Below, one piece after another: positions 52,735-63,058 of a DNA stretch of 64,000 nt (position 1 is the first letter of the stretch; the number at the start of each line of letters is the position of its first letter). A program made the position numbers and the translations under genes. Below the pieces are notes generated by a model. That model saw nothing but the letters and a program-made list of their open reading frames with translations. It was not told where the DNA came from and made no database searches. Source of the DNA: Tepiditoga spiralis (GTDB lineage: Bacteria > Thermotogota > Thermotogae > Petrotogales > Petrotogaceae); NCBI RefSeq assembly GCF_014701195.1, contig NZ_AP018712.1:1072501-1136500 (forward strand). Reading direction: 5' to 3'.

Positions 52735-54903
52735 ATGAAAGAAAAAAATTCTACATTTGCAGTAAAAGGGATGACTTGTGCTTCTTGTGTTAGAATAGTT
52801 GAAAAGAATTTAAAGAAAATAAATGGTGTAAAGTATGTATCTGTTAATTTAGCTACTGAAAAAGCTTTTATAATATCTGATGATAGTGTTAATGAAGAAG
52901 ATTTTAAAAAGGCAGTAGAAAATGCTGGGTATAAGATGTCAAAAGAAATACCAACTTCTGATATTTTAGAAGAAAGGTTTAAAAGTGATTTTAAAAATAT
53001 GAAATTAGCCCTTTATATCACAATTCCATTGATGGTTTTAATGATTTTTAACATGAGTGGTGTAAAAATCCCATACTTTGAATGGATAGAATTATTTTTT
53101 GGTGGATTTGTAGTTTTTTTTACTGGTAGAAAAACTTTAAATGGAGCTAAAATAGCAGTTACTCATTTTCATGCAAACATGGATACTCTTGTATCTTTAG
53201 GAGCTATTGCTGCTTGGATAACTACTGTATTTGCAATTCTTGGTTTAAATATACTTTCTTTTGGTACAATAGCAGCAATGTTAATAGGGTTTCAACTTAC
53301 GGGAAGATACATTGAATCAAAATTAAAGTTTAAAGCTTCAAAAGATATAAGAAGTTTATTAGAAATGCGAGTAAAAAATGCAAATCTTGTAATTGATGAA
53401 GAAATAGTATCAGTTCCAACTGAAACTTTAAAACAAAAAGATATAGTTATAGTTAGAATGGGTGAAAAGATTCCTGCTGATGGAAAAATAATAGAAGGTA
53501 AAGGTTCTGTTGATGAATCAATGATTACTGGCGAACCAATACCAGTAGAAAAAAATATTAATGCTGAGGTTATTGGTGGAACAATATTAAATTCAGGAGT
53601 CATTAAGGTTGAAGTTGAAAAAATTGGAGAAGATACATTTTTAAGTCAAATGATAAAATTAATTGAAGAAGCTCAGTCTTCCAGAGTTCCTATACAAGGA
53701 TTTGCAGATAGAGTAACTATGTATTTTATACCAGTCGTGTTTTTTATATCTTTGATTGGTGCATTGATTTGGTACTTTAATTATGATAACTTACAAAGTT
53801 TTTTAGTTTCAATGTCTAATGTTATACCTTGGGTAAATCCAAATGCTGGAGCTTTGTCTACGTCAATATTTGTTTTTGTTGCTTCTATTGTAATAGCATG
53901 TCCTTGTGCATTGGGATTGGCAACACCAATGGCGTTGGTTGCTGGAAGTGGAGTTGCTGCAAGAAAAGGATTAATAATAAAAAATGGAGAAGCAATACAA
54001 CTTGCAAAAGACATAGATACTTTATTTTTAGATAAAACAGGAACAATTACAAAGGGAAAACCAGAAGTTGTTGAAACAAATATAAGTGATGATTTATTTG
54101 AAATAGTTGCTTCGATAGAAAAAAATTCAGTTCATCCTCTTGCTCAAGCTGTAGTTAATTATGCAAAAAGGAAAAATTCAATAAAAAATTATGATTTTGA
54201 TAGTATAGAAGAAATTTCTGGAAGTGGAGTAATTGGTGTTTTGGATAACAAAAAATACTATATTGGTAAGTCAAAAGATTCTAATAAATACAAAAACTTA
54301 ATGGAAAAAGGTCATACAGTTATAGAAGTTAGTGTTGATGAAAGTGTAGCTGGATACATTTCTATTTTTGATCCTATAAAAGAAGATACCATTGATGCAA
54401 TAAAAAAGATAAAAAATTCAGGTATACAACCAATTATGCTCACAGGAGATAATGAAATTACAGCTAAAGCAGTGGCTAATAGTGTTGGAATAGATAAGTT
54501 TATATCTGGTGTAAAACCACACGAAAAAGTTAAAAATATTAGAGAGTATCAAATTAACGGGAAAAAGGTTGGTATGGTAGGAGATGGTATAAATGATGCA
54601 GCTGCACTTAAATCAGCAGATATAGGTATAGCAATAGGAACTGGAACTGATTTAGCAATTGAAAGTGCTGATATTGTTATAGTTAAAGGAAAATTATCAA
54701 AAGTATTTGATGCAATTGAAATTTCAAAAGTTACCTTTAAAAAAATAAGACAAAATTTATTTTGGGCATTTTTCTACAACATAATAGCAATTCCTCTTGC
54801 ATTGAGTGGAATTTTACATCCTGCTATTGCTGAAATAGCAATGACTTTTAGTTCAATAAATGTAATTATGAACTCTTCGAGAATAAATAAAATTTTTAAA
54901 TGA
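52735..54903 (+). CDS. copA: P1B-type copper-exporting ATPase
   Basis: A 722-residue pump. One N-terminal metal-binding domain (GMTCASC, residues 13-19), eight predicted helices, the intramembrane CPC motif [12 protein letters not shown] (~390), phosphorylation motif DKTGTITKG (~433), the SVHPLA His-Pro loop (~470) and hinge [10 protein letters not shown] (~620). It exports Cu(I) from the cytoplasm. GGAGGTGA precedes the ATG. Confidence 0.96.
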   Translation: MKEKNSTFAVKGMTCASCVRIVEKNLKKINGVKYVSVNLATEKAFIISDDSVNEEDFKKAVENAGYKMSKEIPTSDILEERFKSDFKNMKLALYITIPLMVLMIFNMSGVKIPYFEWIELFFGGFVVFFTGRKTLNGAKIAVTHFHANMDTLVSLGAIAAWITTVFAILGLNILSFGTIAAMLIGFQLTGRYIESKLKFKASKDIRSLLEMRVKNANLVIDEEIVSVPTETLKQKDIVIVRMGEKIPADGKIIEGKGSVDESMITGEPIPVEKNINAEVIGGTILNSGVIKVEVEKIGEDTFLSQMIKLIEEAQSSRVPIQGFADRVTMYFIPVVFFISLIGALIWYFNYDNLQSFLVSMSNVIPWVNPNAGALSTSIFVFVASIVIACPCALGLATPMALVAGSGVAARKGLIIKNGEAIQLAKDIDTLFLDKTGTITKGKPEVVETNISDDLFEIVASIEKNSVHPLAQAVVNYAKRKNSIKNYDFDSIEEISGSGVIGVLDNKKYYIGKSKDSNKYKNLMEKGHTVIEVSVDESVAGYISIFDPIKEDTIDAIKKIKNSGIQPIMLTGDNEITAKAVANSVGIDKFISGVKPHEKVKNIREYQINGKKVGMVGDGINDAAALKSADIGIAIGTGTDLAIESADIVIVKGKLSKVFDAIEISKVTFKKIRQNLFWAFFYNIIAIPLALSGILHPAIAEIAMTFSSINVIMNSSRINKIFK

Positions 54904-54916
54904 TGGAGGTGTGTAA

Positions 54917-55117
54917 ATGAAGTATATTTTTAAAGTTGAAGATATGACATGTAATCATTGTAAAATGAGGATAGAAAAGGCATTAAGTGAAGCAGAAGAT
55001 ATAAAAAGTTTTAATGTTGATTTAAAGAATAAGATAGTGGAGGTTGATTCGGAACTTTCAGAAAATGTAATAGTTTCAATTATTGATGAAATTGGATATA
55101 CTGCAATAATAAAATAA
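54917..55117 (+). CDS. copZ: CopZ-like copper chaperone
   Basis: A 66-residue heavy-metal-associated domain with MTCNHC (residues 10-15) and the usual beta-alpha-beta-beta-alpha-beta length. It delivers Cu(I) to CopA, encoded 13 bases upstream. Confidence 0.93.
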   Translation: MKYIFKVEDMTCNHCKMRIEKALSEAEDIKSFNVDLKNKIVEVDSELSENVIVSIIDEIGYTAIIK

Positions 55118-55140
55118 AAGCATCCTTCGGATGCTTTTAT
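55114..55140 (+). terminator. terminator of the copper operon
   Basis: ATAAAAGCATCC-TTC-GGATGCTTTTAT, then TATTTAT. It includes the copZ stop. Confidence 0.85.
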
Positions 55141-55211
55141 TATTTATATAAATTATAAATTTTTTGTTAAAAATGTTATAATTATAATAAAGATTGGAGA
55201 GGAGTGATTTT

Positions 55212-56159
55212 ATGAAAAAAGTATTATTCATTATTGTTGTTTTATTTTTATCTCAAGTATTTCAAGCAAGGACTTTAAAAGAAATTATTGATTCTGGATA
55301 CTTAATTATAGGTATAAGAAATTTACGTACTTCAACAATATATCAGCCTGAAAACAAAGAAAATCCAGGTTTTTGTTATGAACTTGCTAAAACATATGCT
55401 GATTATTTAAATGTAAAATTAAAGGTTCATATTGTAAATTTGTTTTCTGATTATTGGAAAAAAGATGGTGAATTAATTTTTAAAAGTGATAAAAATGTTA
55501 CGCCGGATATATATAATAAAGTAGATATTGTTGCAGATATTATAACAGTTACAGATAAAAGGAAAAAATATGTGAATATGATTCCCTTTGCAGAAAATAC
55601 AGAATTATTGTTTGGTAGAAAGGAATCAAATATAAAAAAATACGAAGATTTAAAGGGGAAAAAAGTACTTCTTTTAGAAAGTATGTCATTTTATACAATT
55701 TTTATTGATGAATTAAAAAAGAGAAGTATAAGGTATGGATTCAATAAGGTTTATTTTGAAAAAGATAATTCACTTCATTATTTTGAAAAAAACAATGTAT
55801 TTTTTAAAGATAAAGTCAATATATTATTGATTCCTCAAGATTATACAATACCAAAGTTTGGATTTTATTATCAAGTTCTTTTAAAAAATACAGATGTTAG
55901 CATTTTAGATTCCTTTTCTTTTTTTCCAAAGTGGTTCAATACATACTCTCTTAAAGAAAATTTAAAACCACTTTTTCCAGAAAGAGATAAAATAGGTTAC
56001 TTGTCTTTTTGTACATCGTATGAAACAAAGGAGTTGAATAAATCTTTGAGTAATTTTATATCTTTCATGAAAAAAACAGATAAATATAACTTGTTATTTG
56101 AAAAATATATAGGAATAGGTTATAATGATTATAAAAATATACTTAATGTAGGTGACTAA
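55212..56159 (+). CDS. solute-binding-protein-like exported protein
   Basis: A 315-residue protein of the type 3 solute-binding (amino-acid) family. Signal peptide residues 1-19 end at FQARTLKEI; RTLKEIIDSGYLIIGIR is the usual start of the mature domain, followed by FCYELAKTYADYLNVKLK and DIVADIITVTDKRKKYVNM. No ABC genes are nearby. It is followed directly by a membrane diguanylate cyclase, so it may act as that enzyme's periplasmic sensor. ATG 55212 follows GGAGAGGAG. Confidence 0.75.
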   Translation: MKKVLFIIVVLFLSQVFQARTLKEIIDSGYLIIGIRNLRTSTIYQPENKENPGFCYELAKTYADYLNVKLKVHIVNLFSDYWKKDGELIFKSDKNVTPDIYNKVDIVADIITVTDKRKKYVNMIPFAENTELLFGRKESNIKKYEDLKGKKVLLLESMSFYTIFIDELKKRSIRYGFNKVYFEKDNSLHYFEKNNVFFKDKVNILLIPQDYTIPKFGFYYQVLLKNTDVSILDSFSFFPKWFNTYSLKENLKPLFPERDKIGYLSFCTSYETKELNKSLSNFISFMKKTDKYNLLFEKYIGIGYNDYKNILNVGD

Positions 56160-56160
56160 T

Positions 56161-57708
56161 TTGAAGTTAAAACATAAGATCTTTAAATATACTTTGAGCA
56201 TTAATTTAATAATAATAATAATAATTTCAAGTTTATTTTTAATTTTTTTTATAAGTAATTTAAAAAGATCTACTTTAAATAATATTTATTTAGTGAATAC
56301 CTCTTTGAATAATTCTTTTGAAGAGTGTTTTTCTTATATTGAAAAAACCTTAAAAAACATTTTAGAAAATAATGACACAATTTTTGTTTTTGATAATAAT
56401 CCTATAATAAGTGGTTATGCTAAGAAAACTTTGAATAAGAAATTTAATGAAATAATTGATTCAAAATATTGTATAGAAAATATGTCTTTAATTCAAAACA
56501 GTAAAACTATTGTTGGAGATTATGAAGAAAATAAAACAAATTTTTTTATTAAGAATGATACTCCATATATACAAATAGAAAAAGTTTTGCAGTCTGATAA
56601 TAATAGAAAGTTATTATTACTGTTTAATTTAAAAAAATTTTATGAAAATTTTATTAATAATTTGAAAGATAATAAGTATTATTATTTATTAATTAAAACG
56701 GATAATGAATTTTATAATTTAAACATGAATGAAATGAGTAAACTTGAAAATATTAATAATTTTTTATTTCTAAAAGATAGATTTTATTCGAGTTCCGTTA
56801 CTAAAAATTTAGAATTCAATATAATTTTTTCAAAAAATTATATCAATAATTTATTATTCTGGATTTTTTTTATTTTTATATTTCTTTTTCTTTTTTCAAT
56901 TTTAATGTTAATAATTGTTTCAAATAAATTATCAAATAATTTAGTGAGATCATTAAATAAATTCATGGTTTTTTCAAAGAGTATTGGTTCAAGGGATTTT
57001 AAACAATTTATTCCAAATGAAGATGATGAGGATGAAATAAAAGAACTTTCAAGTGCTTTTAATAATATGTCTAAAAAGATAGAAATATTTACTAAAAATA
57101 TGGAACAATTGGTTGCAGAAAGAACTGAAGAAATAGAAGCTCAAAATGAAGAACTTGAAACTCAAAATGAAGAATTAGAAAAAATTAATAAAAAATTAGA
57201 AGAAACCTCAGTAAGAGATGGTTTAACGGGATTATACAATAGAAGATATTTTAATGAAAAAGTAGAAGAGGATTTTGAATTAGCAAAAAGAAATGGTATG
57301 TACTTTCAAATGTGTATAATAGATATAGATCATTTTAAAAATATAAATGATACATATGGGCATCTTATTGGTGATGAATGTATAAAAAGTGTTACAACAA
57401 TATTGAAAGAAAATTTAAAAAGATATACAGATAAGGCGTTTAGATATGGAGGAGAAGAATTTGTTTTTTATGATATTTCAAATAAAAATGAAAATTTTGA
57501 AAAATTATTGAAAAAAATAAGGAAAGAAGTAGAAGAAAGTAAATGCATAATAAATGAATTAGAGATAAAGGTCACAATTAGTATTGGAGCATGTATAGCA
57601 AAACCTAAATATGAAGATATTTATGAAAAATTTATAAAGGAAGCTGATGAAGCTCTTTATGATGCAAAAGAAAAAGGTAGGAATAGAATTATTTTAAGAA
57701 AAAACTGA
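56161..57708 (+). CDS. membrane diguanylate cyclase (GGDEF)
   Basis: A 515-residue enzyme. Membrane helix ~12-33, extracytoplasmic region ~35-232, membrane helix ~235-258, HAMP ~260-310, a coiled coil with AQNEELETQNEELE repeats (~325-350), then GGDEF (~355-513) with DGLTGLYNRRYF and active site RYGGEEF. An RxxD inhibitory site (RYTD) lies five residues before GGEEF, so product inhibition is likely. It makes c-di-GMP. TTG 56161 is preferred, with AGGTGA upstream inside the end of the binding-protein gene. Confidence 0.9.
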   Translation: MKLKHKIFKYTLSINLIIIIIISSLFLIFFISNLKRSTLNNIYLVNTSLNNSFEECFSYIEKTLKNILENNDTIFVFDNNPIISGYAKKTLNKKFNEIIDSKYCIENMSLIQNSKTIVGDYEENKTNFFIKNDTPYIQIEKVLQSDNNRKLLLLFNLKKFYENFINNLKDNKYYYLLIKTDNEFYNLNMNEMSKLENINNFLFLKDRFYSSSVTKNLEFNIIFSKNYINNLLFWIFFIFIFLFLFSILMLIIVSNKLSNNLVRSLNKFMVFSKSIGSRDFKQFIPNEDDEDEIKELSSAFNNMSKKIEIFTKNMEQLVAERTEEIEAQNEELETQNEELEKINKKLEETSVRDGLTGLYNRRYFNEKVEEDFELAKRNGMYFQMCIIDIDHFKNINDTYGHLIGDECIKSVTTILKENLKRYTDKAFRYGGEEFVFYDISNKNENFEKLLKKIRKEVEESKCIINELEIKVTISIGACIAKPKYEDIYEKFIKEADEALYDAKEKGRNRIILRKN

Positions 57709-57825
57709 TTATCTTTATTTAAACCTTTAAATTTTAAAAAAATGACGTTTTATCATTTTAAAAGTTTAATATACGATTTTTATTTTATAATATATTTGAA
57801 TTAAGAAACTTAAGGAGGCATTATA

Positions 57826-58470
57826 ATGAAAAAATTATTTCTTTTTTTAATTTTAACGGTTACAATTATTTCGTTTTCATTTAACTTTGGTGCTGGAGGA
57901 TCAAAAATAGTTTATATTCCTGGCGTTCAAATAATTTCCCCATTTACTGATACAAATTTTAAAATAGATGATGGAGTTTTATGCTTTGGTGGAGAAGGTC
58001 ATGGAGGCATTTTTAATGATTTTTATATTGGCGGTGATGGATTTACTGGAAAAAAAGATTTTACAGTTTCTGGAACATCTTTAACATTTTCTTTTGAATA
58101 TGGAACTTTTGATATAGGAAGAAATTTAATAAATATATTTGATACAATTGTTTTAGATGCAGGTTTTGGTATTGGAACGTATTCAATTAGAATTTCAAGA
58201 AATTTATTGGGTGGAGATACAATAAATGACTTTTTAACTGGACATTCATCAGGTGTTTCAAGTATGAAAATAGATTATTACATTGCTTCTCCTTATACAT
58301 CTTTGTACTTACATTTTACTGATTTTTTTGCATTAAATGTAAAAGCAAGATATATTTTTGGATATACAGAAAATGGTTGGATTTATTCTAATGGTAATAA
58401 AGTAGATGTTGATGAATCAAATTATTTAAATACATATAATTTAGGAGTTTCTTTATTGTTTGGATATTAA
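57826..58470 (+). CDS. hypothetical exported, beta-rich protein
   Basis: A 214-residue protein with a signal peptide (1-~19, LFLFLILTVTIISFSF). The mature part is rich in Gly and aromatic residues, with alternating strands (TSLTFSFEYGTFDIG, YTSLYLHFTDFFALNVKARYIFGY) and a C-terminal aromatic (LLFGY), as in outer-membrane (toga) barrels. No family is recognised. It has its own promoter (TATAAT around 57788) and AAGGAGG site. Confidence 0.6.
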   Translation: MKKLFLFLILTVTIISFSFNFGAGGSKIVYIPGVQIISPFTDTNFKIDDGVLCFGGEGHGGIFNDFYIGGDGFTGKKDFTVSGTSLTFSFEYGTFDIGRNLINIFDTIVLDAGFGIGTYSIRISRNLLGGDTINDFLTGHSSGVSSMKIDYYIASPYTSLYLHFTDFFALNVKARYIFGYTENGWIYSNGNKVDVDESNYLNTYNLGVSLLFGY

Positions 58471-58498
58471 AAAAATACCTCTTTTGAGGTATTTTTTT
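58469..58498. terminator. bidirectional terminator
   Basis: AAAAAAATACCTC-TTTT-GAGGTATTTTTTT between convergent genes, with T-runs on both strands. Confidence 0.9.
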
Positions 58499-60887
58499 AT
58501 AATGTAGTTAAAATTCTTTTAGCTTTTTTTGAATATGTTTTTACTTCAATTATTGATGAATTATCAACTAAAAAATTTTTTATTTGATATCCATTAAAGT
58601 GAATTTGGTCATTATTATAATATTTTTTTATTAAAGTATTAGATAATTTTTTAATAGTTAAAGCTGTTATTGGAAATCCAATTGTTTCACAGTCATAAAG
58701 CAATTTATCTTCTATTGTTGTTTCTACTTTTTTATCTTCTTTTTCATTATTTCCAAAGATACTATTCTGTATTTCTTTTAAGTCATACAGTTCTCCTTGA
58801 ATTAATTTAGTTAAACTTCTAAGCATTTGTTTTCTATTTGTATTTATAAAATCAAGACTTCCACTTTTTATTAAATTTTCCATTATACCTTTATTAATAT
58901 TATTTTTTTTACAATATTCAACAAAACTTTCTAAGGTTTTTATTTTGTTATTAAATAATAGTTTTGATATATTTTTTCCAATTCCTTTTATTGTATGAAG
59001 TGGAAGAAGTATTTCATTTTTTTTATAAATTCCAGTTGAATATTCAATTGATGGAGATATTATTTTTATATTTAAAATACTACATTCATTTATTATATTA
59101 ATATCTAATCCTTTTGAATTTATGTATTCAAGAAAAAATTTTTCTGGGTTTGTAAATTTTTTTTCAGCAAGCCAATAACTTATATGAGCATAAGCGGTTG
59201 CATGAGACTTTACAAATGAATATTTTGCAAAATTTTCTATTTTTTCAAATAGTATTTGTGGTTCTGGTAAGGTTGTATTTTCTATAAATTTGTTTTTTAA
59301 TGGAAGCAACTTTTCATTGTTTTTTTTAGAAAGTGCCTTTCTTAATTCATCTGACTCTTCTGGCGTAAATTTTGCTGTATTTTGTGCAAGTTTCATTATT
59401 TGTTCTTGATAAATTAAAACTCCATTCGTTTCTGGAAATAATTTTTTTAAGTAATTAGGAGAACTTTTTTCTATATATTCATCTATCATCCCAGATTCTA
59501 AAGGCCCCGGCCTATTTATTGAGAGAAGAAGAATTAATTCTTCAAAATTTGAAGGTTTTATTTTTTGTGAAAGGATTTTACCAAGTTTTGAATCCAGTTG
59601 AAAAATACCTTTTGTTAATCCTTTTGATATATTTTCATAAACGATTTTATTATTTAAGTTTTCATAATGATATTCTATGTTTAATTTATTCATGAAACTT
59701 ATAGTATCTAAGGATAATAAATCAAATTTTTCTATATTTAATAATTTCAAATCATTCATATCCCATTCTATTACAGGAATTTTTCTATACTCTAATGGTA
59801 AATATTCTCTTAAATCTTTATCAGATATTATTATTCCAGCAGCGTGAACTGATTCAGCTGTTTCAAGTCCTTCTAAATAATAAGATATGTTGTATAATAT
59901 TTTTTTATCTTTAGATAATTTTTTAAATTTCATTAAATTTTCTTTTGATCTTATAGGAGCAGTCATATTAGGGATTTCTTTTACTTTAGTAAGTTCAGTT
60001 AATTTTTTTAATACAGATTTTTTTTTCATTGTTGATGTGGTTCTTATTTGAGCAACATGATACTTTCCAAAAACATTCTCTAATTCTTGTATTAATTCAT
60101 TTCTTTTTTCAGCATCTATATCTATGTCTATATCTGGCAGTTCTTTTCTATATTTATTTAAAAATCTTTCAAATAATAAATCATATTTTAAAGGGTTAAT
60201 TTGAGTTATTCCTAAAGATTTTACAACTAAAGAACTAACCGAAGATCCTCTTCCTGGTCCAATAGTTATATTTTTTTGTTTTGCAGTATCTATTATTTTT
60301 TTTACTGTTAATATATAATTTGATGTATTTAATTCTTTTATTAGAGATAATTCTTTTTTTAATCTATTTAATTCTTTTTCAGTATATTTTTTTTTATTTA
60401 ATAGTTCAGTTAATTTTTGATATCCTCCAAAATTAGGAATATTTATATTAAAAATATTTAAGTTATAATTTGTCTTTATATTTTCAAATATTTTTAATTT
60501 TTCAGAGTTTAAATGCCCTTCAGAAATTGAAAGATTTTTATCATCTTTTAATAAATTTTTAAGTATTTTTGTAGGATAAAAAATTGTTGGTAAGTTAAAT
60601 TTTATTTCTTCAAGATTTAAATCTTTTTTTAATTTATTATAATGTTTTATTGCAATTAAAATATCTTGTTCATTTTTTATAATATATTTTGTGTTATGTA
60701 CTTTATACAAAATTATTGGTTTTATGTTGTATTGTTTTGAAAAATAAATAAACTTCATCCAAGATTTTGGATGAGGTTCACAAAGTATTATCGTATTAAA
60801 TTTATATTTTTTTGCTAAATTAAATAAATCTCTTATTTGTATATAAGAATTACTTTTATTTGTTGAAACTGGTCCTAATATAGCCAT
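58497..60887 (-). CDS. dnaE: DNA polymerase III alpha subunit, small DnaE type
   Basis: A 796-residue C-family polymerase, shorter than usual DnaE (~1000-1160). GPGRGSSVSSLV (~207) and the catalytic PDIDIDIDAEKR (~243-254) are present, as are the third Asp region VIEWDMNDLKLLNIEKFD (~372), INRPGPLESGMID, GVLIYQEQIMKLAQ and SFVKSHATAYAHISYW. The N-terminal PHP region (1-~170) is divergent: the HxHxx motif of exonucleases is absent. T. maritima has a similar small DnaE beside PolC. No C-terminal OB or beta-binding extension is obvious. GGTGA precedes the ATG. Confidence 0.88.
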   Translation of the reverse strand: MAILGPVSTNKSNSYIQIRDLFNLAKKYKFNTIILCEPHPKSWMKFIYFSKQYNIKPIILYKVHNTKYIIKNEQDILIAIKHYNKLKKDLNLEEIKFNLPTIFYPTKILKNLLKDDKNLSISEGHLNSEKLKIFENIKTNYNLNIFNINIPNFGGYQKLTELLNKKKYTEKELNRLKKELSLIKELNTSNYILTVKKIIDTAKQKNITIGPGRGSSVSSLVVKSLGITQINPLKYDLLFERFLNKYRKELPDIDIDIDAEKRNELIQELENVFGKYHVAQIRTTSTMKKKSVLKKLTELTKVKEIPNMTAPIRSKENLMKFKKLSKDKKILYNISYYLEGLETAESVHAAGIIISDKDLREYLPLEYRKIPVIEWDMNDLKLLNIEKFDLLSLDTISFMNKLNIEYHYENLNNKIVYENISKGLTKGIFQLDSKLGKILSQKIKPSNFEELILLLSINRPGPLESGMIDEYIEKSSPNYLKKLFPETNGVLIYQEQIMKLAQNTAKFTPEESDELRKALSKKNNEKLLPLKNKFIENTTLPEPQILFEKIENFAKYSFVKSHATAYAHISYWLAEKKFTNPEKFFLEYINSKGLDINIINECSILNIKIISPSIEYSTGIYKKNEILLPLHTIKGIGKNISKLLFNNKIKTLESFVEYCKKNNINKGIMENLIKSGSLDFINTNRKQMLRSLTKLIQGELYDLKEIQNSIFGNNEKEDKKVETTIEDKLLYDCETIGFPITALTIKKLSNTLIKKYYNNDQIHFNGYQIKNFLVDNSSIIEVKTYSKKAKRILTTL

Positions 60888-60891
60888 GTTA

Positions 60892-61797
60892 TCACCTTGA
60901 ATTTAAAGTTATTATTGCTTTTTTAAAATCATTTGGTAATTTAGCAACAAATCTCATCCATTTTTCAGATCGTGGATGGTAAAATCCAAGAGTAAATGCA
61001 TGCAACATTTGTCTGTATATCCCTAATTCATTATCGTGTTTTCCATAGACTTCATCACCAAATAAAGGATGACCTATATGTTTAAAATGTACACGTATTT
61101 GATGTGTTCTTCCTGTTTTTAAAGTTATCCACATTAAAGAACCATCTTTAAAAGATTTTATATTTTTATAAAGAGTTAGTGAATTTTTTCCATCTTCAAC
61201 AACAGACATCTTTATTCTTATTGTTGGGTGCCTTGCAATAGGAGCATTTATTTTTCCTTCTTTTTGGGGATGTCCTTTTACTAAAGCTAAATAGGTCTTT
61301 TTTGTTACTCTATCTTTAAATTGTTTTGCAAGTGAGTTCATTGCAATATCATTTTTTGCTATTACTATTGTTCCAGAGGTATTTTTATCTAATCTATGAA
61401 CTATTCCAGGACGCAATTCTCCGCCAATGCCTTTTAAGTCCTTACAATGATACAATAAGGCGTTTACGAGTGTTCCTGATACAATGCTGTAGGCAGGATG
61501 TACTATTAAATTTGGTTGTTTATTAACTACAATTATATCTGAATCTTCATATATTATATCTAAAGGTATATTTTCAGCTAGTACTTCTACTGGTTCTGGT
61601 TTATCTGGTATATCAATATAAATAATGTCATTTTCTTTTAATTTATAAGAGGGTTTTGACTTTTTATTATTTATCAAGATCTTTTTATCTTTTATAAATT
61701 TTTGTATGTGTGTTCTCGATATCCAATCTGGAACAATACTTTTTATAAATAAATCTAAGCGTTTGCCAGAATCTTTTGATTCTATTTTTTCAATCAT
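60892..61797 (-). CDS. rluD: RluD-type rRNA pseudouridine synthase
   Basis: A 301-residue synthase. N-terminal S4 domain (~10-70, GKRLDLFIKSIVPDWISRTHIQKFI) and catalytic domain with GIVHRLDKNTSGTIVIAK (~128-145; HRLDxxTSG holds the catalytic Asp) and LKTGRTHQIRVHF. It makes pseudouridines in 23S rRNA helix 69 if a true RluD. Overlaps lspA by 8 bases, a common pairing. Confidence 0.93.
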   Translation of the reverse strand: MIEKIESKDSGKRLDLFIKSIVPDWISRTHIQKFIKDKKILINNKKSKPSYKLKENDIIYIDIPDKPEPVEVLAENIPLDIIYEDSDIIVVNKQPNLIVHPAYSIVSGTLVNALLYHCKDLKGIGGELRPGIVHRLDKNTSGTIVIAKNDIAMNSLAKQFKDRVTKKTYLALVKGHPQKEGKINAPIARHPTIRIKMSVVEDGKNSLTLYKNIKSFKDGSLMWITLKTGRTHQIRVHFKHIGHPLFGDEVYGKHDNELGIYRQMLHAFTLGFYHPRSEKWMRFVAKLPNDFKKAIITLNSR

Positions 61798-62221
61798 GTT
61801 TACTTCTCCAAAGAAAATATATTGCTAATATTATTCCACCAATAGTTACAAAAGAGTCTGCTACATTAAATATTGCAAAATGAGGAACATATACCATATC
61901 TACAACATATCCTATTCTAATTCTATCATACATATTACCAAGTGCTCCACCTATTACCATGTTTATTCCTAAATCAAATAATTTTGATTTTTCTTTTTTT
62001 AAATACCATTCTCTAAATAAAAGTGCAATACATATTGCAGATGTTGAAAAAATACCTAATAAAAAAGCGTTATTTTTAAACATTCCAAAAGCCATTCCGG
62101 TGTTTTGTGCATAGGTTAGTTTAATAAACCAAATATTTATAGGGTTTAAAGATAAAAAATCTCTTGACCAAATTTTTGAAATTTGATCAAGAAATATTGA
62201 TATTGGAATTATCCAAGTCAT
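61790..62221 (-). CDS. lspA: lipoprotein signal peptidase
   Basis: A 143-residue membrane protease with four helices. NTGMAFGMF (~40) and the two catalytic Asp in NMYDRIRIGYVVDMVYV (~97-112) and FNVADSFVTIG (~118-128) are intact. It cleaves prolipoprotein signal peptides. Confidence 0.95.
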   Translation of the reverse strand: MTWIIPISIFLDQISKIWSRDFLSLNPINIWFIKLTYAQNTGMAFGMFKNNAFLLGIFSTSAICIALLFREWYLKKEKSKLFDLGINMVIGGALGNMYDRIRIGYVVDMVYVPHFAIFNVADSFVTIGGIILAIYFLWRSKHD

Positions 62222-62224
62222 AGC

Positions 62225-63037
62225 TTATACCTTTTGATAAAAGAATGGCGCTATTGTTTTTAAGCCTAATTCTCTATAATTAAATATTCTTTCAGTTGAT
62301 CCTACAAATAGCACACCACCAGGTTTTAAAGCATCTACAAATTTTCTATACAACATATCTTTTGCGTCTGTATCAAAGTATATAACAACATTTCTACAAA
62401 TAATTAAATCAAAATTTTTATCAAATGTATCCATTAATAGATTTAACCTTTTAAAGGTTATTCTTGTTTTATATTGTGGTTTTACTTTAAATTTTCCGTT
62501 TTCAAGCTTCATAAAATACTTATCAATATCAGATGGAGAAAAATTAATTAAACTTCTTTTATCATAAATACCTTCTTGTGCTTTTTTTAGAACAAATTTA
62601 TCAAAATCTGCAGCTAATATTTTTGCAGATGAAGGAGCATTAATTTGATCTAAAACAATAGATAAAGTATGTGGTTCTTCACCAGTTGAACATCCAGCAC
62701 TCCAAGCTCTAAATTTCATTGGATTTTCTTTTAAAAGTTTAGGAAGTATTTCTTTTTTTAAATATTCCCATTTTTCTGGATTTCTAAAAAATTCAGTAAC
62801 ATTTATTGTTAATTTATCTAAAAATTCATCCCAAAGTTTAGTATCTTTTCTGAGATTATTCATATATTCTCCATATGTTTTATATGAATGTTTTCTCATG
62901 AGCATATCTATTCTCCTGCGTACTCTGTGTTGTTTGTATCCACTCAAATCAACTTCAAAATACGTATTTAAATCTTTTAATAATTTTTCATAATCTTTGT
63001 CATTGTAAGGTGATTTGTAAATTAAGCTTTCGTTCAT
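62225..63037 (-). CDS. cheR: CheR chemotaxis protein methyltransferase
   Basis: A 270-residue SAM enzyme that methylates chemoreceptor glutamates. N-terminal helical domain (1-~75: GYKQHRVRRRIDMLMRKHSY), then TEFFRNPEKWEYL (~91), the SAM motif AWSAGCSTGEEPHTL (~115-129), FDLIICRNVVIYFD (~215) and the C-terminal VGSTERIF. It is the only other chemotaxis gene here besides the receptor at 33 kb. GGAGGTGTCAT precedes the ATG. Confidence 0.95.
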   Translation of the reverse strand: MNESLIYKSPYNDKDYEKLLKDLNTYFEVDLSGYKQHRVRRRIDMLMRKHSYKTYGEYMNNLRKDTKLWDEFLDKLTINVTEFFRNPEKWEYLKKEILPKLLKENPMKFRAWSAGCSTGEEPHTLSIVLDQINAPSSAKILAADFDKFVLKKAQEGIYDKRSLINFSPSDIDKYFMKLENGKFKVKPQYKTRITFKRLNLLMDTFDKNFDLIICRNVVIYFDTDAKDMLYRKFVDALKPGGVLFVGSTERIFNYRELGLKTIAPFFYQKV

Positions 63038-63058
63038 ATGACACCTCCGTATTTATTT

